DNA of 64,000 nt from Ophioderma brevispina (Eukaryota; Echinodermata; Ophiuroidea; Amphilepidida; Ophiodermatidae). A model generated the notes under the pieces. The model was given only the letters and a program-made list of their open reading frames with translations, did not search any database and was not told the DNA's origin. Below, in pieces: positions 59,801 to 64,000 of this stretch. The stretch is taken from the NCBI GenBank assembly GCA_023653785.1, contig JAMKCH010088206.1, forward strand, positions 1-64,000, written 5' to 3'. Within the stretch, counting starts at the first letter, position 1, and every line of letters starts with the position of its first letter. The position numbers and the translations under genes were made by a program.

Positions 59801-62800
59801 AACGCCGTGCACGCGGCAATCATGGCACATGGAGGGCGAAAACGCTGCAGTGAGTTTGATCGCTTAGGTGACAAAGAAGCGAGCAAGATCGTAGTGGAGG
59901 GGATGCACACTATTCAGGTACGTCAGTATATGGTTAGGCCTATCCTGCCAGATAATATTATACACATCTCAAACTTGAGATTTTTTATATCATCTGAACC
60001 GTTAACATTAGTGTACCTAATCTTACGTGCAAATTCGGTAGTATCTGTGAGAAATTCGTAATTTTGTATTTTGTGTCCGTAAACGGACAGAAATTACAGC
60101 ACAGTGGCTTATGGGGCCGTGGGAAACACGCAATCGCTCATAATACAAAACCGCAAGCTCGGGATCAACTCAAACTTTATGAATAAGCTTTTCTGAAGGA
60201 TATCTAGCGGACAATGAATAAAACAGAACGGTGCTAAAATCACGAAATGCACCCTTAATTGCCAAACACATTTTATTATACCATAACCCTGTTGTGTACT
60301 CTCGGCGGAATGATACATATGGAAGAGATTGAAGCGCAATGCGCGTTTGGATTGTTGTTAAAAGCATGTATCATAAACGCCTAATGTACGTATTTTCAAT
60401 TTTATTGGTGCAGGGCGTCGGTAAGAACCTCCACGGTCTCATCAACGGGCACAAGGACAGTAGCAAGGTTAGAGCGCACGAACATGCAATCAACCGTTTC
60501 CAGGGATGCAGTGGTGAAGATGCAAGGTAATTTAAACATGGAGATTAAAAAAATGGTAGGGGCTCCATTTCGGAGCGCCGAAATGGAGGGGATTATAAAA
60601 AAAACCTGCTAATTAAAGTATGATTTTGAAGTATTGTATAAATTTGTAAAGCGCCGTTTTTGTATAAATTTGTAAAGCGCCGTTTTTACTTAAGGTGGGT
60701 GTTAAGGCAGAAATTCAAAGGAACTTTTTTTGCATATCTTTTCCAACATAGATAAAAGTATACATATTTGAGAAGGAAATGACTCAAGGTATCCAAATAT
60801 GATAACCTTTTTTCCCAAAAATGTGTAATTGTTGAGAAAATAATGAAAAATGGTGATGTTCACTCAGTTTTTTTGGTTCCTATAAAAATATAGAAAATTA
60901 TATGAAAATGTTTCTTGTTCATTTTTGTATCCTAGAGTCATAGTTCTAGGGTCGGTATTTCCCATTTCTATCAAATTGTTCACTATATTTCAGATTACTT
61001 GCCAAAAAAGTCAAAAATCCGCGTGCGTCAATTTGGAGCAACGCCAAGATTGTTCAAAGTTGGGCCTAAATCACGATGCATTTCATTTCTTACCTGTTGC
61101 TCATATGAATTTTGTCCAAATTTTGTTCCGTTTCGCTAGAAAATATGGCCTTATTCCAAAAAACAAGCGCTTTATCTCTTATTCTTCACACTGCTTCTGC
61201 ACCAGAAATTTTACTTCATATGGGTTCTTATGATCAAAATCCAACTTCTGTAAATTAATGGACATCAAATTTGCGGGAAATGTTTTCTTAAATTCACTAA
61301 AAAAACAAAATTTGTATAAGAAATGCCTCTTGAACTCTTTCAATGTGATAATTTATTTGGAGTTTTGATATTACGCGCCATGAAATTGACAAAAGCTTCT
61401 AATGTTTTACGGAAGAGTCTGAAAACTTACTGAAAACGTCTGGATATTTCGCTGCCAAAAATTTCCGTAAATTTACAGATGTATTTTTAACAGTGTATAC
61501 GTCTGCTGTACATATTAATCACCGTGTGAAACAGCTTCCTCTGGGTCGGCCTTTAACAAAAAAGCGATGTCTTTTTGCTATTTTAGGGGACGTTTAAACG
61601 ACGCACCGTTCACACACTAGAGACGACATGGCCAGAGCTGACGAGCGCGTAGCCTGCATAACCGTCCCACCAGAGAAAGGCTCTTTGCCAGCAGCCATTT
61701 TTAATGTGTGCCATTCCATGAAGAGCCATACATGGCATTTGGTGAGTATCATCTCCAAATTATATAAGTAGAACAATTGAAACATTAGGCCTACACTCCC
61801 TCGATCCGTACGTCTTGTAGGTCTAGAAGTACTTTAGAGGGGTTGACTCGATTTGTCAATAATTTTTACAATTGATAGAATGGCTTTCATCTCAAAACCC
61901 CACACACATTAATTTCATTTCTCCGTTTTGGACCCTTTAGACCCTTGGCTACCAACATCTCTATTTTTCAATAATTTATAGCTGTATTAAAATATCAGTG
62001 ATTTTCAGCGATTATAGGAGATTTTTAATATTATAGAAAAAGAAATAAGGTGAACTCTGAAAGCTGCTATATGTATAAACGCGAGCCTCTGCGAGTGAAT
62101 TTAAGGTATTTTCAATGTTTAATAGAAAGAGCATTCCTTGAAATCCTTTTTTCTACGGAAACTAAATTAATCGTCATAAAAAATGAAATATCTTACAAGT
62201 TTTCCGCCCAATTCCTGCGATTTTTTCAAGGGAAGAGCGTTATGTAAAAACGCGAGTCTCTGAGACTGATATTAAGACATTTTCAATGTTTAATAGAAAG
62301 AGCATACCTTGAAATACTTTTTTCTACGGAAACTAAATTAATCGTAAGATATTTCATTTTTTATGACCGGTTTTCTGCCCAAAACCTGCGATTTTGCAAT
62401 GGGAGAGCGTTATATAAAACGAATTCCAACACATTTCATATGTAAAAACGCGAGTTTCTGGGACTGAATTTAAGACATTTTCAATGTTTAATAGAAAGAG
62501 CATACCTTTAAATACTTTTCTCTACGGAAAGTCAAATTATTGTCCGTAAGATATTTCACTTTTTATGTTTTCTTTTTCACTCCGTTCATATAATCTTGTG
62601 CGAAATTTTTGGGACATTTGGTCATAATGACCCTTTCCACGCTCCCCTATATCAATGTTGGCTGATATTGGTACCTGTGAGTGATGATGCTGTATGTTTA
62701 CCTCAAGATCGTTTAGCCAATAAAATGTGTTAAATAACGTCATTAAAATATGCAAAATCTTATTTTCCCTTTTATTTAAAAAAAAAGTTTTAAAAACTCT

Positions 62801-63188
62801 TGTAGAACTCGATTCCTGCTCTTTGTATTATACTTATTTAGTTTAATTTGAAAAAAGGGGAGTACACATATATATTTTTACGGCTCCAGTTATTTTACGT
62901 TCTGCACGTTGTGAGTCCCAGCTGCCAGTCAAAACGCGGTTTTTTTACACGTTTATTTTTAACAGTGTACTGTTCTTACGTGTTTTACAGGTGCTTACGA
63001 AGGGAGTATACCTGTATGCGTTAAGGGGGCTACTTGGCAGGTCACAGCGTGTGGCATTATTTGCGTTTTGCCATATAATGGGAATTGTTTCGGCAAAGAC
63101 GGTGTACACTGACCTGATGCCGATGATACAGCGACATCTTCACCGGAGCATGGTCATCATGGATCGTGAATTTCCAGAGACGCTAAAA
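53698..63188 (+). CDS. CACTA/EnSpm transposase (tnp2 / Transposase_21 plus DUF4218), partial, with in-frame stops
   Basis: Gene for a DDE transposase of the CACTA (EnSpm) superfamily, which cuts and pastes elements with short CACT-type ends. Coding exons 53698-53811, 56895-57594, 58283-58516, 59194-59413, 59794-59917, 60414-60526, 61621-61741 and 62991-63188 all join in phase. Order: N-terminal Cys motif CPCNSC with downstream His, as in transposase-associated domains; helical block ending KLPRDFKSIKHI; tnp2 core with FYLPLIPRLKQLY, LALEFSADGFQPFHHTTTKP, LISGPQTPKEEAFNIYLKPF, HDFPGQSKIFHGAGCGGKH and CPKC, and VEGMHTIQGVGKNLHGL; then MKSHTWHL and LRGLLGRSQRVALFAFCHIM, typical of the DUF4218 start. 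Three stops (57138, 57141, 57204) interrupt the frame without a frameshift. The Asp of the family's DxMH motif is Glu-Gly here. The C-terminal half is not seen. Superfamily call is strong; activity is doubtful. Confidence 0.85.
54789..54848 (+). repeat. 30-bp tandem duplication
   Basis: CGCAAATCGATGGTC..TATGTCAATCAT occurs twice in tandem. Confidence 0.8.
55158..55475 (+). repeat. Three-copy repeat with TGACGTCAT motif
   Basis: Three units of about 145 bp, each with TGACGTCAT, AATAC.GTTTTCTGAT and GTAACACC-like parts at about 55164, 55307 and 55458. TGACGTCA is a perfect CRE palindrome, but a regulatory role is not shown. In a transposase intron. Confidence 0.6.
55544..55690. mobile_element. 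Family B MITE, left end only
   Basis: TTAA/AGGTCCATGGCCCGATCGC at 55540, then AGCCTCGTCCACC and TTTACCGGAAGTGGTC. The right end is absent. Confidence 0.6.
56560..56728. mobile_element. Family A MITE, partial
   Basis: Right end GTGGATCACGAAATGCCC/TTAA at 56729-56732, with GAATGTGCACGTAAGATTA inside. Left end not seen. Lies in the transposase intron before exon 56895. Confidence 0.6.
56895..57594 (+). CDS. Transposase exon with N-terminal helical block and tnp2 start; three in-frame stops
   Basis: Acceptor tttgtacag, donor TTTCAG/gtaggt. 700 nt in one continuous frame: a KRPRTEE basic linker, MTEITGFVLCLRLLMIYNAF, KLPRDFKSIKHI, then stops TGA-TAA at 57138-57143 and TAG at 57204-57206, then NVTKEECLGKDSVKKYFYLP, LIPRLKQLYSNKE, DIRDSAAWRELYGEGGEF and LALEFSADGFQPFHHTTTKP. 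The frame before and after the stops is the same, so they are nonsense changes or lie in a short intron. A 99-nt intron 57116-57214 (gtccat...gtgcag) would remove all three and keep the frame, but its donor is poor. Confidence 0.72.
58283..58516 (+). CDS. Transposase exon: GPQTPKEEAF to DFPG and CPKC
   Basis: Acceptor tttgcaacag, donor GAAG/gtatgt; 234 nt. It encodes GPQTPKEEAFNIYLKPFVDE, corresponding to the family GPK-SP...D-YLQPL-DEL block, then HDFPGQSKIFHG, GCGGKHPCPKC. The DFP aspartate lies where the first catalytic Asp of the CACTA DDE triad is usually placed. The closing Cys pair belongs to the insert between the first and second catalytic residues. Confidence 0.85.
59194..59413 (+). 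CDS. Transposase exon YSRQMNKMIFRSGREFLEE
   Basis: Acceptor gttttacag, donor GAGAAG/gtatat; 220 nt. It encodes YSRQMNKMIFRSGREFLEE, DPLRKDTRLPGGGIEEG and TVMAAVSGVLADVVRES. This is the variable segment between the Cys motif and the D/ExMH motif. Confidence 0.8.
59794..59917 (+). CDS. Transposase exon with EGMH motif
   Basis: Acceptor cttttacag, donor ATTCAG/gtacgt; 124 nt. It encodes NANAVHAAIMAHGGRKRCSE and VVEGMHTIQ. In tnp2 proteins the corresponding motif is usually Asp-x-Met-His and supplies the second catalytic Asp; here Glu stands in that place. Confidence 0.82.
59960..60254. mobile_element. Family A MITE, partial, inside a transposase intron
   Basis: Contains TTATATCATCTGAACCGTTA, ACGTGCAAATTCGGTAGT, CCGTAAACGGACAGAAATTA and the right end ATCACGAAATGCACCC/TTAA. 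Left end decayed. Confidence 0.65.
60414..60526 (+). CDS. Transposase exon GVGKNLHGLINGHKDSSKVR
   Basis: Acceptor ttggtgcag, donor GCAAG/gtaatt; 113 nt. It continues the MH motif with GVGKNLHGLINGHKDSSKVR and HEHAINRF, matching the family pattern H-x2-x-G-V-x-K-N-L after MH. Confidence 0.82.
60643..60689 (+). repeat. 28-bp tandem duplication
   Basis: GTATAAATTTGTAAAGCGCC followed by GTTTTT occurs twice, head to tail. Confidence 0.75.
61621..61741 (+). CDS. Transposase exon ending MKSHTWHL
   Basis: 121 nt. The in-phase acceptor is cacacactag at 61611-61620, which lacks a good pyrimidine tract; the better-looking acceptor at 61577-61586 gives a stop in every useful frame. It encodes DDMARADERVACITVPPEKG, LPAAIFNVC and MKSHTWHL, with a donor TTTG/gtgagt. 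MKSHTWHL matches the K-x-HDxH start of DUF4218. The acceptor choice is the least secure part of the model. Confidence 0.65.
62075..62560 (+). repeat. Three-copy tandem repeat in transposase intron
   Basis: Units start near 62077, 62247 and 62446 with AACGCGAGTCTCTG-like sequence followed by TTTTCAATGTTTAATAGAAA and TTTTCTACGGAAA. Units are 170-200 bp, diverged. Confidence 0.72.
62991..63188 (+). CDS. Transposase exon, start of DUF4218-like region
   Basis: Acceptor gtgttttacag, donor CTAAAA/gtatgt; 198 nt, phase 0 to 0. It encodes VLTKGVYLYALRGLLGRSQR, VALFAFCHIMGIVSAKTVY and IMDREFPETLK. The family pattern is LLPVALRGLLP...R..I..LC.FF..LCSKV...LE..FPP. No later exon was recognised before the window ends. 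Confidence 0.83.
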
Positions 63189-63267
63189 GTATGTTGATCT
63201 GAAAGTGTTAAACACTTTATTTATTGCCAAAAATGATTGATTTATTCACTGCCGAAATGATCACATT

Positions 63268-63284
63268 AACATGGTATGCTTTGC
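63268..63284. repeat. Target-site duplication, left copy
   Basis: 17-bp direct repeat AACATGGTATGCTTTGC, identical to 63725-63741, flanking the retroposon. Confidence 0.85.
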
Positions 63285-63724
63285 CAATATAAACGAAAAT
63301 TTTGTGCTAGATCTAAGTTTACCCTCCATATTGTTAGGTGTAAACTTGAATGAAAAGCATTTCGTTTAATGAATTATATCATTAATTATGCATTATTTTG
63401 TCATCTACAAATGCATAATTACTCGCAATTTTCAAGATTCAAGAGATTAAAAATAGAGCAAACATTGAATTATGAAGAAAAGCTAAATCACGATATTTAT
63501 CATTTGCTGATTTAGATAAATTGTCAATGCTCTTTTAAATTATCACTTTATTATTGTCATTTTTATGTATATTTTAATTTGTAAAAATTTGTTGAACGTG
63601 TATGCACTTTGCTAATGTGTTTATCTTGTAACATTTGTTGAATGTAATTTTAACTTTGTCAATGTTTTGGTAATTTTGATATCATTGTTAATAAACTACG
63701 CTCTGAAAGGGCCGAATAAAAAAA
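63285..63724 (+). mobile_element. Short non-LTR retroposon insertion with oligo-A tail
   Basis: The 17-bp sequence AACATGGTATGCTTTGC occurs at 63268-63284 and again at 63725-63741. Between them lie 440 bp that end GGGCCGAATAAAAAAAAA, an oligo-A tail with an AATAAA-like signal. Target duplication plus A-tail is the signature of target-primed reverse transcription. No ORF is present, so it is either a 5'-truncated LINE 3' UTR or a SINE; no pol III boxes were noticed. Confidence 0.8.
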
Positions 63725-63741
63725 AACATGGTATGCTTTGC
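63725..63741. repeat. Target-site duplication, right copy
   Basis: Identical to 63268-63284; immediately follows the oligo-A tail. Confidence 0.85.
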
Positions 63742-63961
63742 AAGAAAACCAAGAGTATTGTAGTCCATATAGGCAGTCATGCTTTCACAATATTATTGAA
63801 AATCTTTCTGCATCCAAAATTCCAAATAATTTAAAAACTAATTCAATGCCTATACTGCATGTATTGCAATTATATTATTTGTCGCATGCTTAGTGGACCC
63901 TTTAAGTCGAATGAGAAAACAAACATAACCTGATTTAAGACTGTCATGTTCAGTCAGTATG

Positions 63962-63983
63962 ATCGGCTTTCGCGCTCGCTATA
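63962..63983 (-). repeat. End of the GGGCCGCC-family repeat at the window edge
   Basis: CGGCTTTCGCGCTCGCTATA is the complement of the sequence at about 23334-23353. The element continues beyond the window. Confidence 0.6.
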
Positions 63984-64000
63984 TAGGCATATCAAAGAAT

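Noticed and set aside
61587..61620. Upstream acceptor ctattttag for the transposase exon at 61621
   Set aside because: The best acceptor by pyrimidine content, but in the required phase it reaches a TAG within eleven codons; the acceptor at 61620 keeps the frame.

Overview
This is a eukaryotic, intron-rich, repeat-dense window from an animal genome. It has long AT-rich non-coding DNA, GT-AG introns of kilobase size, and many short non-autonomous DNA transposons. No bacterial-type operons or long uninterrupted ORFs are present. The window probably comes from a marine invertebrate, possibly a deuterostome; that placement rests only on the general look of the repeats and is weak.

Layout. (1) 1-12977: no exon recognised; a mosaic of repeats that may be upstream or intronic DNA of the next gene. 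(2) 12978-24739, + strand: four consecutive exons of a protein phosphatase 2A B56 regulatory subunit (PPP2R5, closest to the alpha/epsilon class). The first and last parts of the gene are not in the window. (3) 24740-38600: repeats only, including a very large fold-back element, TTAA-flanked MITEs, a hAT-like MITE nested in a TTAA MITE, and two abutting TA-flanked MITEs. (4) 38659-48480, - strand: a multi-exon gene for a proline-rich protein with a C-terminal Tudor/SH3-like module. Five exons join in phase; a sixth upstream exon is uncertain. (5) 48484-53697: divergent intergenic region with a good TATA box, a possible untranslated first exon ending in a strong splice donor, and fold-back elements. 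(6) 53698-63188, + strand: a nine-part gene (one untranslated and eight coding exons) for a CACTA (EnSpm) family transposase with a Cys-rich N-terminus, a tnp2/Transposase_21 core and the start of a DUF4218-like region. The gene runs on toward or past the right edge. (7) 63285-63724: a short 3'-truncated-looking retroposon with an oligo-A tail and a 17-bp target duplication.

How the genes fit together. The two divergent genes at 38.7-63.2 kb look like the two-gene cargo of one large animal CACTA transposon: a transposase, plus an accessory protein in the position that TNPA-like proteins take in plant elements. The transposase reading frame has three in-frame stop codons within 69 nt in one exon, and a Glu-Gly-Met-His where the family usually has Asp-x-Met-His, so this copy may be inactive. 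Because B56 exons downstream of 24739 were not found by eye, the whole unit may sit inside a B56 intron or be joined to it by assembly error. Apart from these genes, almost every recognisable structure is a non-autonomous transposon, and several have target-site duplications that can be read directly.
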